64,000 nucleotides of DNA from Myoxocephalus aenaeus (taxonomy: Eukaryota; Chordata; Actinopteri; Perciformes; Cottidae): the NCBI GenBank assembly GCA_038501785.1, contig JBAMJR010000006.1, positions 881,501 through 945,500 of the forward strand. Reading direction: 5' to 3'. The position numbers and the translations under genes were made by a program. The notes beneath the pieces are model-generated. The model did not search any database, had not been told where the DNA came from, and saw only the letters and a list, made by a program, of their open reading frames with translations. Shown here piece after piece: positions 19,727 to 33,200 of the stretch (its first letter is position 1; the number at the start of each line of letters is the position of its first letter).

Positions 19727-22399
19727 CTTCACAACCTGGGTGCACGAAGAGCAGATCAAAATGTGATTATCTCACAAACTATTTCAACTCACTACAAAAC
19801 AGTCTGACCACATGACAACATTGTCATTTCATACTGTGTTTACACTGTCTGTTAACATCCATCCATTGATTCAGTATTCATGCTCGCAGACATTGAAGGG
19901 CCTCGTTTTTTGTTGTAACTACTACTCTTTGTTTCCTTGCGTCTCCAGGTTATATTAGTCGGTGTTGTTACCAACTCTTATGAGAGAAAAAACTGCTAAT
20001 TACTATTCATCCCCATCACATCTCCTGTTTCTGCGTGTCATCTGATTTTCACTTTCCGGTATAGCTGCAGCCTGTTAGTCATATGTTCCTCAGCATATGT
20101 TGAGGGTGGTTCAGCCCTGTTATTTGTCAGATTGTCTGTGTTTCTTTAGAGTCATAGCCATTGTTCCTTTCCTGCCCGTACCTGTTCTCAGCTACCACCG
20201 AGCATCTTTGATATCCTGCCTGCCAGCTACGTCCCTTTGAACATGTTTTCTTGTCTGACTACAGAGTAAAGTCTCTCTTATTATCCCAGTCAAGCTTCAC
20301 AAGTCTGTTTAAGGTCCAAATTCTATTTGCATGATACAGTTTCAGTGAGTGTTATCGTTACCAGAGCACTCGGAATAAATCATCAGTACGATGAACCAAA
20401 ACGGAGCTTGTAGTGTAAGCTACTACAAGAATATGACGTCATTAGCGCACAGCTGATCTTTCTGAGTACAACCCTCCCACACATTAACACATGTTAATAT
20501 TATTCCTAGTATGTACACAAACAAGGCAAACAGCGTACTCCAGTCCCATTTGTCTCTTCCCAGTAAGAGTCTATCAAGCACTGTTGATACATTGAAACTT
20601 AACTGAACCTGTGCGCAGTTGCACACATTGCAGTAAACACCAGATAAGGACATGTTAGACATAAAGCAACATATTTATTCTGCACGACCACATAATGGGT
20701 AGACGCTTGGCTAAAAGCTCAGGACAACCATTTGTACCTCAACAAAACAACAATAACAACACAAAGCAACTAAATGCGTGCATAGTGGTGCTAGCAATTT
20801 TGCTACTCGATCCAACTCGTGCAAACGATATGTCATCATGAAAGCGGAGACTCCACAGAATCCAAAGTCTTATAACTCTACGATCAAAACTCACTGAACC
20901 AGCTGAATACAGCCATCCATACCCATGAGTTATGTCTTACCTCTTTTATCTTCGCCATTTTTACAGAGTTTTACAGTTACAGTTCAGAACATTTTAAAAT
21001 GGCACAGATGGTACCCAAATGGCCAAGCAGGTGAATGAATGAGGTAAGAAAATAGCATCTGTGTTTCAATGACCTCTGTGTATGTTATTCTGACAAAACA
21101 AAAAATGGCAAGCTAACATAAGCTGCAAACAATAGCAGACACGTATGTTTAAATGCTGGTCCTAACCTAAACTGATGTTGAGAGCAGACAGATATTAATC
21201 ACCCCTGTTGTGACATTTACATAATACAGGGCTGCACAAGTTTGCAGATAACATTTCATTAGTGTTAATTCTAATTCCTGTCCTAAAATGTAAAAAGACT
21301 TTGTAAAATGTAGACCTAGTGATGAAAGGCATGCACATTCGTGTAAATTATAAACAGTAACAAAGGACACCTATCCTAAGACAGAAAAATATGTGCAGAG
21401 AGACACAAACCAATAATACAATGCATTGTCTCTCTGTGTGTCCTTTTTGACCTCATGAACTCCTCCAAAGTCCTTTGATCAGATTGGCTTCTTTTTGTTC
21501 ATGTCACTCTCCACAGCATGACCGATAACACCCTCAAACTGTACTACTATATGTCTTGAATGCAGATGCCAGAACCTTATGAACAATATGTACCGTTTTG
21601 AAAAACAGATTTTTCCCAACTTTCTCATTTCGATTTTTACCTCTACAAACTACCAACCACTGCAAACCACCACTTCTTTTCACGACAACCTCTATTCACA
21701 TGAATCTTTTTACAGAGGTGATGCACAACATAGCGAAATAGCTTACAGATGTTGAGCCAACGAACAAAACCTCTGATCTACTCTGTAGAGCTACGGTAGC
21801 TAGAGTAAACATTCCTGGGATCAAAACCCTGAGAAGCCACTTTCGTTGATGAGACCAAATGTATAAGTGAGAGCAGCGGGACAACAGCAGACAGAAGTGA
21901 TTTTCAGAGCCTGTATAGGAATGCAAGGCGCTTCAACATCATCTGGATTTGGGTCTTTTTCTTTGCTGTATCATTAGAACACTGACCTGAACCAGACTGT
22001 CTGTCAGTGTTTCCAGCGTCAGAACTAGCCCACATGAAAGAAAGCTGGCGTTGACACATGTTGACAGGGCTGATTACATTCAGCAGACAGAAAACTATGT
22101 TGAATGGCTCCCACTTTGTTGTAATGCTGTAAACAACTATGTTGGTAAGTAGAATTGCTTTTCCGAATAGTTTTACATACATTTGTTTGCTTTATTGCTA
22201 AGAGTTGGATTTGAAGACTCTCATAGCGTTCTGGTAAATAGAAGGCTACAGACAGCAACCTGTTAGCTTATGAAACTACAACTTGTCATTGTTACACTTT
22301 TTGTAGGACTTAAAAGAACAAGATTTTACATAATGTAAATTATTGGGCTTTGGAGGTGTTGACAGTTGGAGGAGGTGTTTGGACAGAGCCAAGATCTTC
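19727..22399. other. 5' flank of col7a1, no gene seen
   Basis: Region immediately upstream of the start codon in gene orientation. It should hold either the promoter or, if the acceptor at 19737-19736 is used, part of a 5'-UTR intron. No TATA box in a convincing position, no CpG island and no coding exon recognised. Confidence 0.5.
19736..19760 (-). promoter_or_regulatory. Possible splice acceptor just before the start codon
   Basis: The gene strand reads CTGCTCTTCGTGCACCCAG followed by GTTGTGAAG and the ATG. The pyrimidine-containing stretch ending in CAG would suit a 5'-UTR intron acceptor. A TTG-initiated longer frame upstream is not needed. Confidence 0.4.
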
Positions 22400-22528
22400 A
22401 GTTTTTATGATAAGTTAAGTTAACGTCTCCTGGCTGTAGCTATACATTTACCTACAGACATGAGAGTCTAATCTATCTCTCTATTAGAAAGCAAATGAGC
22501 AAATTTCCCAAAATGTCGTACTATTTCT
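22400..22528. mobile_element. Fold-back element, partial copy 1
   Basis: Contains TGGCTGTAGC, ACAGACATGAGAG, AAAGCAAATGAGCAAATTTC and CCAAAATGTCG. These match the right half of the teleost fold-back family whose fullest copy is at 53207-53553. Confidence 0.6.
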
Positions 22529-25500
22529 GAGCCCCAGACATTTTTGTCAAAGATTCCGGATGGTTTGCATACCCATACCAAATACAGAATATCTCCTCAA
22601 CCACAAGGGCTATTTGAATAATTTCAAAAGGTATAATATACAGAAAACACTTTGAGACCAGTTAAGAGGTTCACATAGCAACAGTATATGTGTTCCTTGT
22701 TTATTGATTGATGATAGAACACAGGAAAGAAAAAAACTTCCAGCATGTATTTCCTCTTTTTTTCTACTATACAATAGCACTATGTGTTAACAGTATGTCT
22801 GCAAAGTTTGACTTTGATTAAGTGAAGTTAAATATTTTTAGTAATTAATTTAGTGCAGATTTCGTGAACCGTAGGTTTAGGTCCGCTGAAAGCAAAAATG
22901 CCCTAATTTTCGTCATATTTCATTTTTTTGACTGGGAAAAAATGCAATGTGGTTGATATCTTGCAGAGGCTTTATGTCATAATTATGGTTTATGTTAATA
23001 TTTATGGTTGAATTGTGTTATAAACATGTCAAATATACTTATATCCTCTGGCCAGATGTAAGGCCAGGCTTTGCAGTTTTTTTTGCTATGTCACATCAGT
23101 AGCTTTGGTATCGATTCATGGGAGTACGAGGACGTGGCGAGTGAGGAAGAGCTCCTGACGAAGAATTCTGCCCAGGTGGGGGCACCTGGGGTTAATAAAG
23201 TTAAGAAGTATGGCAAGACAGTTTTAGGGTCTTGGGTCTTTCTTAAACAAAACTTGAGTAACTACTTTCATACATTGAACAGTATATAGTACAGACATTG
23301 CAGCAATTCTCTAAAAACCAAACTAAAACTAGACGATTCTATTGGCCGACATTGCCTGGAGCCAGAAGATCATAATTGGCCATACAGGTTTGCTTCCTCT
23401 GTAAGATGCAGATCACACAAACACACATAACACTTAATATGTAACCAATGTAATGCCCATTTCCCTTTTAAAGATTCAAAGTATTTATTCTAAGACGTCT
23501 ACACCTATAAAATGTGATTATGTACAATTAGCTTCTGACGAGCCACATCCAAACAATGTTTATTACAGGTTTCATTAATTTACAAGCCAGGTGTTTAGAC
23601 CACAGTGCACACCCACAGCCTATTCTGAGCACTTTCATCATGGCTAATTTAACAGATCATAATTGAAAGGCATTAATGATTTGAGGGCCATTCAAAACAC
23701 CAGCCGAGTACTACAAGAAGTGGCAGTAAATGTTACAAGGATCACAAAACACAGATTTAATTTTCTTCCTACCACTCCCACAACCCTACTATATTTTCAG
23801 GCCCAATTCTAATCTGTGAGTAAATACAATCCGGCTGGTACATATTTTCAAATATTTGTTTAAATAATACACTGGTCTAGATCACATGCCAATTGTGGGA
23901 GTAACACACTTCCTCTGACGAGCTCCTTTTTTAATACAGCTTATGTAAAGATATTAATCAACAACATTCCTAGGGTGTCCTCCACACCTGGGACTTGAGG
24001 TGCCTGGTTTATGGATATGGACACACCCACTAAAGGCCACCTGGAAATTAAACTAAACACATGGCTTAAAGATCAATGTCTTATAACAGAGTGCATCTAA
24101 AAGATATTCACAACAGGAATCAAGTGAGGACTTGGTGTGAAAAAAAAAAAAACTTGTATGCATCAGCACTGACAGAGAAAGAAAAGGACTTTTCAGGGAC
24201 AGGAAGAAAACAAGATTAGGGCTCATCCCAGAGCTTTTTTTGTGGGAGCTGCACAGAGGTTGGGTTGTGCTTTGTGGAAGTTCAGGCAGGATCACAGAGT
24301 TGCGGTTTAGTAGAGATGCCATTCTCCCAGGGGGGGCGGCAGGCCACAGGCCACTGCAATGTGACCGAGTGCAGGATTGTGTAAGAGCCCGGCTCCCTCA
24401 GCACAACATCGGTCACCAGGGAGAGTGACACAAGTGGACAAGGGGATGGAGGGGTCAAAGGAGGACGGGCTGTCACAGTAAATTACCAAAGTCTCCTGCA
24501 AATTTGCTCACACACCAGAGTTGGACGCCAGAATCTGCTGGTGGCCAGAACGGAAGAGCCTTACTCTGAGGCTGTCTGGGAGTCAAAAAGAGGGTAAACT
24601 GATCCTATCACCTTTGGCCACTACCCTCAGGTCAAGTACAGAGATTCTCATGTCCGCCAGTAATGGATTATTAGTCTGTTTCTTCATCCAAACTAAACAA
24701 AAGTACTAAAACCAGTTAGCTTTTTCAAGTTTTCTGTGACCCCTTGTTGAAACAAGTTTCAAAAGAAGCACTGATCTTATCCTCCTTTTGAAATATTTCA
24801 CAAGCTTTGTATTACAATAAACAAAAGCCAGCTGGAATAAATCAGGGAGTTGCATTAATCAACAGGTTATCTCATGCAAAGACATGAAAGAATGAAGACA
24901 AAAAGTCAATATCCCCTAGCTAGTTTAAACACAGTCAATTTAAAACATTTAAGCACCAGTAACAATCAAAATATACACATATCCACTCAAAATGTAAGTT
25001 CTGCCTGCAAAGATTTTCCACAAAAAGGCATTGTTGATACAATTATCTAAAGTATTACTCTTACAAAGTGAGGAAGATCTGAACATAATGGACAACAAAA
25101 ATGTTCCCTTCCACAGTAACCAGCAGCAGCCCCTCCGTACATGACACACTTGGAAGGAAGGGTCACTCCAGAGCCATTCGCTGTGTCTCGGATTGGCACG
25201 CCACAGACTTAACCAAGTAAGGCTGCAGCAGTGCAGTCAATGAAAAGATGAATGAGTGAGTGGGAGGCTGAAGTTGAGTCAGAGAGGAAGAGTCTAATCA
25301 GTCCTGTTAAAGGTTTTTCAGACATGCCATGTGAACAGGGGATGTCTTGTTGTTACTTCAGCCAAACCACAGCAAAGACAGGGATGCACTTTGAAGTGGA
25401 GCAGACAACTGAAACCAATCAAGACATAAAGTCAGAGGAGCCAACAGAGGAGTGAGAGTCCCTTCCTCTGCAGGATCATGGTGTGAAGCAGGAGTAATGC

Positions 25501-25786
25501 CCTGTAACTGAGGGAGTTCAGCTGAGGTCAACGTGGTTGACACTCCCACGTTGACCTGTCAACTGTCATGAAGACTAATGCAGACAGTGCAAATGAGTAT
25601 AATTACAGGATGTGTCGGGGGTAGACATTCATTCATTTAAAAATGCATTACAAAGTGTTTTTGTCTAATCACTGAATCGTCTGTAAATGTAGATAAATAA
25701 AAATTTTGAAAGGGTGAAAATGAGGTGATAAATGTTCTGCTCGGTCTTGTTCAAAGTCAAGGCTTTTATTTCAGGGGAAATTGTAG
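22529..25786. other. Intergenic, no gene seen
   Basis: AT-rich sequence without a recognised gene. A more GC-rich patch at ~24240-24560 has overlapping short open frames on both strands, but no splice sites or domain that I can support. Confidence 0.5.
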
Positions 25787-26676
25787 CCCAACTGCAGAGG
25801 TGTCAAGTAACGAAGTACAAATACTTCGTTTCTTTACTTAAGTAGAAATTTTGGGTATCTATACTTTACTGGAGTATTTATTTTTCAGACGACTTTTTAC
25901 TTCTACTCCTTACATTTTCACGTAAATATCTGTACTTTCTACTCCCTACATTTTAAAAATAGCCTCGTTACTATTTCATTTTGGTTTGTTTTCATTCCGG
26001 CTTGTCATCGTTCATAAACACACACACAAAAACCTAGCCAGATAAATCGCGCCATCCGGATAGAGTGAATTTGATTGTGGTTGGATGAGAAGTATAAACA
26101 TATACCATTCCGACACCCTATTGGTTTTCTACGCGATACACCTGCAGATGACACAAATCAATCGTTACAAATCACGTCACTCTCCAGCAAGGACAGCAGA
26201 TAGGCAACTAGTTATCATGTCTTCCGCTCCATGAAACGCATGTTAATGCTCAGTAGTACACATATGGTACTTTAATGTATTTGCATTGCAATAAAATGTG
26301 ATCATTTTCAATGGGCATATATGCAGCTGAAACGGGTAGCCTAGTGTATCCCACATTTTTCAACATAACATTTTAAAACATTATAGTCATTATGACCTTT
26401 AGAAAAATGATTGTTTTGGGGGGAGGTGGGGTAGTGCACTATAGGCCCCTGAGACGCGGCTTAAGAGTTTGTCCTTAATGGAGAAAAAAAAAATCCCCTT
26501 ACATTACTTTTACTTTTATACTTTTAAGTAGTTTTGAAACCAGTACTTTTATACTTTTACTGAAGTAAAAAGCTTGAGTTGATACGTCAACTTTTACAGA
26601 AGTATTTTTAAACCCTAGTATCCATACTTCTACTTGAGTAATGAATGTGAATACTTTTGACACCTCTGCCCAACTG
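25787..26676. mobile_element. Complete non-autonomous hAT-type element with 8-bp target duplication
   Basis: The element spans 25795-26668 (874 bp). It begins CAGAGGTGTCAA and ends TTGACACCTCTG, an exact 12-bp inverted repeat. It is flanked by a perfect 8-bp duplication, CCCAACTG (25787-25794 and 26669-26676). Subterminal sequences are rich in repeated ACTTTTACTT-type words in inverted orientation. There is no transposase ORF. The 8-bp duplication and the termini fit the hAT superfamily. I recognise the family as abundant in fish. Confidence 0.92.
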
Positions 26677-26946
26677 GCTACAATTCAGACAAGTGCCCTA
26701 AAGTATAAGAGTTATCGATTCCCAGTATGCACATGCAGAGTAAATCAATACAAAAATCGATATTTTCATAGATATCGCTGACATACACATCAATAAAAAT
26801 AAATGTACCGCAGACATGCAGTTTGCAAATTGTGCACAACTCTAATCCCTAGTAGCACACCGGTATTCACGTAAATTTATCTTTATTAGAAGGGCTGCAG
26901 GGAGCCCGGGGCAGGACCTCATCTGTCCGCCGCTGCCTCATCTTAC

Positions 26947-27260
26947 CTGGGGGATTTCTGCTCCGTGCACCGTGCACAGCCTGCCGCTCCTCTCCTTTCC
27001 ACCTGTGGCATATCCAGCCTATAGCTCTCCGTGCAGTGTCTGGACACACAGTAGTATTCCCAGTCAGCGGTGTCCAGTGTCACAGCTTAAAAAAAAAAAG
27101 CATAAAAACCACTGCAGCTCAATAAGTGAACTCCTGTCGCTGCAGAAGAAAACGCTCGTTCTGATTCCCGAGGAGCTGAACACAAGCAGCAGCTGAACAG
27201 TCCAGACTTGTTCAGATGCCTGAAGGAGAGTCCTAAGCTCTCCCTTTCTGCTTTTTTTCT
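26947..27260 (-). other. Exon-like segment with consensus donor; candidate 5'-UTR exon
   Basis: The gene-strand text ends GCAGAAATCCCCCAG|GTAAGATG, a near-consensus splice donor at 26946-26945. The preceding ~300 bp is less AT-rich and free of recognised repeats. It carries no long ORF consistent with coding. It lies 7.2 kb upstream of col7a1 on the same strand, and an acceptor-like site precedes the col7a1 ATG. A non-coding first exon is possible. The left (transcription start) limit given is a guess. Confidence 0.3.
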
Positions 27261-30065
27261 TCCCCACCTACCTCATTCTCTTTGCCTCTTGTCCCTCCCT
27301 GCTTAATGCCTGCAAGCAACCATGCGGAGCTGAAACATTAGCAAACCATTCGCTACTCTTCAGGTTCAGGGTCACATGAATTCACGCAGATGTCCTTATT
27401 TACCCTCACCCCACACTTGGTTCAGTTACCTGTATGCATTTGAAGAAGGCACTTGGAAAATTCACAATAAAAATATCAGAAAGTATAAGGAGCAATTTGT
27501 ATTGTTATAGTAAATTACGTTCAGACTTTTAGGGGTCAGTGCTAAAATGGAAATCCAGAGCATTTTCCGCCTCGGGGAGTTCAGTAATTTCTCTGCTTTT
27601 GTGTATTTTCTATTTTTATTTTAATGGACTGAATTTGAGCTCTGAAACCAAGCCAACACTTAGAGCAGACACCAAATAAACCATGAAATATAGCTATCTA
27701 GCACCCTTTGTGGTATGAATAGCATAGTAGTGTTAGCTTAGCTAGCTATGTCACTGTACATTGCCAGCTGCTCACCTCCAATACAATATTAGCTGGCTTT
27801 CAACTGTTTTTATGTATATATTTAGATAACTGAACTGTTCTCCCTAATAGTTTGTTCTGCACTGGCACGCAAGCAGACAGAGCTGTAAAGAAATCTATGC
27901 GAGGCAGATGTGTTCTGCAGCTCGGCATCTTTGAACCAGCCAAAAAAGCACAACCCGTCACCATGCTGCACCAATAAAAACACATTCCAGCACTAGCATG
28001 TGTGTTCTCCCAACGCTGCTTTTTTTACAGAGACAACATGATTTGTGGTTTAAACTGCTTCAATTAGCACTTTGCACACAATTCTTCACCTTCACACAGT
28101 TTCATGTGACATCCATCTGTCTTAATCATAAACAGGCTAAAACGGGATGATCAGGAAGGGGAGTCTGTGCATTTAGCTTAAAGACAGTTACCCTATCCCC
28201 AACTCTTTTAATGGATTTGTTCAGTAGCGGATCTAATTGTTCCACCACTACAAGGATTTGACTCTGTCAATATTAAACAGGGTTTCGCTATAAAATAACA
28301 CACACAAAAAAATTGCAATTGCATGTTCAGCAAACCCATCTGAAAAGTGGATAAAAATTATTTATCGCCAGGAGAAGATGTCACTGAACAGATGTCATAA
28401 GATCTCCAACAAATTATTTGGCCAACAGTGAGCAAATTCTGTCATTGTCTGCCAGCGCTTTCACTTCTCATGCGAGGGTTCAGTGTGGCGAGGCTGGCAG
28501 AAGGACCCAGTAAACCAGATGTATTGAAACAAGAGGAGGAAAGTAGGCATGACGTGCAGCTTGTTGTAATATGTGATAATGAACTCCTACAAGCAAGCTG
28601 CTGTCAACGGGTGTGAGCAGGTTTTCTTTATGAGGGAATGGGTTGGAGGTGTACACTTAAAAAATGGTAAATCATAACTTCACTACATAGATGTACATAC
28701 AGATGTCTCATTATCCCTTTAAACAAACATTTATCACTGTCATCCCTTTGACAATACCTTTGATTTCACAATGAGATTCCTTGATTATTTAAAACAAAAA
28801 CATTTTAATACGCAATCTTTTTTTCATTTGAGAGGTGAATGATTTTGTTTGCTTTCCTCTTGAAATTGTATCAATTTGTAATTCTAAAAAAAAGATGAGA
28901 GGAAATCACATTTTACTTGCTGTTTTAAGGTGCAGGTTTTCTTTCTAGATGGAAATAGGAATGCCAAGGGACTGAATGATGACGTGATGTCTGTCTTTTT
29001 TGCTTTCTTTTGTGATTGACACTGATCTTCCCATTCTGTCTCTCCAACACTGGTTGCGCGACGTCTTTAGCTGATTTAACTGGATTTAAAGATGTGTGAC
29101 AACATGGGGTATCGGAGAGATTACAATAGAGTGCAGTCTTTTCCCTGTCGAGAGTCATTTTCCCTTTCAACTTTATAAATATACTATTGTGCGGGTGGAT
29201 TTTCTGCGTTTGTGTATACATGTCTGAGTGCAGACCGGTGACAAGAGATACATCGGCTTACGTTCATGTCGTCTGAGAGAGAGCCAAAGCTCAGAGTGTG
29301 TGTTTGCTTAGTTATCCTTAAGATCAATTTGGTTCCGACCCTACTGTTTTTCTGCCGGAGGGACATGTAGGAGGGATGGTTTAGCTCATCACAAGGCAGG
29401 AATTTGCAGGCTCTCGCTTCATTCTTTCAGGTAGCGTTGGTGAGGAGAGAGGCGGATAAACAGCAAGGCTTTCTTGTTGTGATCCTCAATCGCCTGCAGC
29501 TTTCTCTCCAAATACCACCTGTCCAGGTGACAAACAGCACTGTGACCTGCTCTCGTACCTCCATTACAGGCCTGTGATTAAAATATGGGAAAGGAGAAAG
29601 CAAAGTTACTGAAATTATCCAAGCATATACAATTGTATAAATTGCGCTGGGACTAGAACAATATTATCAAAGCTGTCTATCAATGTAACAGATGTAATAA
29701 GAAAACAGTGTATGAGTGGCCAAGGAGCTGAAAGAAAAATTGGTTATTGTTTTGCACTTTGTAGCATGAATGCACACACTTGCCCTCACACTTTACTCAG
29801 GTTGTCCAAGTCAGATATATAAGTGCTATTCAGTTCAAAGTCACAAATGTTGAGGGGTTATAGTTTAATTTAGAAATGCAGTCTGGTACACTTGGTTCAG
29901 GCTTTAGGTTAGTCGAAGGGCATGGACCAGTTGTCAAACAACCAGCAAAGACATCCAGGAAGTGACTGTTCCCAGTATATGACAGTATATAAGTAGTAAT
30001 TAAAACCTTACGTAAAACGGTGAATTGTTGCTTTTGTACAGATTAAACAAACAAGATACAACTTG
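27261..30065. other. Intergenic, no gene seen
   Basis: AT-rich. No exon, RNA gene or clear repeat recognised. Confidence 0.5.
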
Positions 30066-30220
30066 TGAGCTTTAGATGTGCTGGTAGGTCACATTTTGGA
30101 GTTTGTGCAGAGCGAAGCGAGCTGTTTCGCTGTTACCAGCCTTTATGCTAAGCTACACTTAACTTATTATTCTCATCTAATTCTTGGCAAGAAACCAAAT
30201 AAAGCTATTTCCCCCCAAAA
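30066..30220. mobile_element. Fold-back element, partial copy 2
   Basis: Has GAGCTTTAGATGTGCTGGTA, CTTTATGCTAAGCTA, TTCTTGGCAAGAAACCAAAT and AAAGCTATTTCC. These correspond to successive parts of the same teleost fold-back family. Confidence 0.6.
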
Positions 30221-33200
30221 AATCTTTAAAGTCAAGGTTATAATTACATAGCTTGTACAGATGCAATACATAAGGGATGCTTTGTTGAACACCTACTTGT
30301 TGTAGAAGGTAGAATGCTTTGTCTGGTAATAAAAGAAAACGTTGATAATTTTTGAAATATAAGGCGTCCTTACAAGTATCTAAAATTTGATAGGATACAA
30401 GAGACACCACAGAGTGACATCATAACTCAAATCTCAGAATCAAATGACAAACAGCTGAGAGGAAGTGCTAAGAGGTCTGCTCTGAAGCCATGTGTGTTTA
30501 GCATATGACATTAGCATTGCTGCATATTTGCACACATGCAGCACACATGGACATAAAGACACTACACATGCTGCACAGAGACAAAACAAAAAAGGGAAGA
30601 AGCATACATAAAATATATTGTATTGTATAACAGTGAAGCAAAAGAACAATTGGTGGCTGACATTCAAAGCATTCAAATGTTATTGATGAGCGCTTAGAAT
30701 TGAACTAAATTAACAGCTTTGACTGAAATCTGCATTTATCAAAACAAAAAAGATATTAGGACATTCCGCTGTAATTATAGGAAACTGTTGCGTCAGTAAG
30801 TCTTTGTAAATTATAGCTTCCTGTAAGACTTGTACAGAAGATGTTCATGAAGATGTTTATGTTTATGTCTATATGATTCTGATCATTTATGTTATCTTCT
30901 TTTGGAAATGGAAGAAATTGGACCTAAAACAGGTTCAGTGCTGTGATAGTAAATGTTAACTCTTGTGACATGAGGTCTGTATACAGAAAGATCAAATCAA
31001 ATCACGTTATGTTATTATACCAATCTACTCTCACAGTCCTGCACGGCAAATTGCATTTGAAAAATCGCCGAAAAATTGTCAACTGCAGCGATACACGTAT
31101 TGACAATGGATAAAAACCTTAAGGTTAATGAAGAACATTCGTGTACTAGTTATAAGGATTAAAAAGTAACGTCTAAACAGAAATATCATGTCTCCGTATT
31201 TTACAACAGAACTATACATTGATAACAGAAATCTCTTGTATAGTAATAATGTGTTTACAAAGCACCAGATTGCGATTCCAAGGTATCTATCAAGATACCT
31301 TTTCCACTAGTTGCAGCTCATTTACTGTAACAACTTGACTTCTGTGCTATTCTGCAGTGGAAACAACGTCATGTGTAGACAGAAAGCTGCAGCTGATGTT
31401 AATACCAAGTTTCTAATAACGTGTCTGAACTGAAAATGGCACCGTCTTTGATGATTCACCAGTGTGGCTTGGTTGTTTGTTTCCTCAATAATAGCAATAG
31501 CGCTGGTGGGCATCATCTCTCTTGGCTGGAAGATCTGATAAAAGATGTAAAGGGAAAACATCACAATATTGAGTGGCTTTGCGTACAAGAGTTATGAGTT
31601 ATAAGAGTTATGTTTGATCAACTCCGTTTTTAGAGTCTCATTTCTTCAGGTGAAAGATGAACTGATCATCATTCACTCTTCACCGTTAACATTTTGTACT
31701 TTAATAAATTTTTACAGCTATTGGGTCCCACCATATCATCAACAAAAGCATTGTTCAATGTTTTGGGATACACACTTATTCACTTTGCTGAGAGTTAGAA
31801 GAAAAAGACTTCCATGCCTGTGCGAAAAATATGAAGCTTATGTTGCAGAGTTTCAAAAGATATTTGTCTATAGTTTGTCTCTTGTTTTTTAATGATATGC
31901 AAGTATCAATTTGCTGCAAGTGTCTTCTTTCAACTTGTATCAACCTCTGTATCTTTCTTAAATAAAAGAGAACATATTGACTGTAGATGCGGTAAACAAC
32001 ACAAAAAAGTCAAATTTCAGCAGATATTTTAATAAATCAACTTGGTAAATTTGGGGAACTTAAAGCAAAGTAGCTCATACTGAGTTTTTCTTCTTCTTTT
32101 TTACACCAGTCAGAAACATGAAAAGAAAACAACACTAGTCACAAGTGGAAAATGTTGAGGTATTGCCAAAAGGGTGTGTGTCGTGACTGTATAATCCCTC
32201 TTTTGATCTTCAGACAGATGACTAAGAAAATCCTCAAACTGTGTCCTAAACAAATATTCTGTGGGGTTCTCAGAAACCTATCTGTCTCATTCGAATGTAG
32301 TGTTTATTTTTATCCACTAGATGAACACAACAACTCTCTGAGGTCCTCTAGTGTTTTGGGGTAGAAGTACAAATTAATTTTACATCAGCAATTCCTGCAG
32401 AGAAACCCTGGAGTGTTAATATCAATTAAACTCCTCTGTGTCCACTTTGAGGAAGTCAATGCATCTGATATGTGTATTGCAATGATTTGACTTTATTAAT
32501 GGTGCCTTTACATAATTAAAAGTAAAATAAATGAACGGTAAAGTAGAAGGCACAGCATAAGTGTAGTTGAGTCAGGTTACATGTCATGCATTTCTGTCCA
32601 AAAGAAAGTAAATGTAAGACGGTGTGCTTGTTAGAGTGTGTATGTATGAATATTGGTGTTTGTAGTATTTTACAATAAGTAAAAAAAGTATCTTTTTTGA
32701 TGACGCAAAAAAAATGCATTTTATTAATAGATGATTAAACAACATGCGGTGGCAGTTAATAAAGTCTCTTTTCAAAGGTGACAATGACAATGTTACACCA
32801 GAATATAAAACTCATTGAAATTAATTTCCAAGGAAGAAACATCTAAATGATGGTACAAATGTCAGTAGAAGAAAAATATGTAACACATAACAGGTTGTTT
32901 ACTGCGATATCAGTGGTTTTAAAAAATATAAGCAGCACATTTGTGACGTGTGTAGCCTGAGACGTACTACAGCACCACCAGTAGAGAGCAGCACAGGACA
33001 ACAGCAGTTTGTTTCATTTCCAGTCACGTATGACCAACAATTGTGCACTTTAGGAAGGCATAGTATTAAGTAGTATAATAGTATAGTATAAGCCGAAGTT
33101 TATAGACAATAGTCTTTATTAATAAATATGGCTCAGGGTATATTCTGAAGGCTTGATGTCAAACCGAGAAGACTGCACTGAACATATTCATAGTATGAGA

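Noticed and set aside
19727..19759. Upstream extension of the col7a1 signal peptide frame
   Set aside because: It begins at TTG, not ATG, and crosses a plausible splice acceptor. The ATG at 19724-19726 is preferred.
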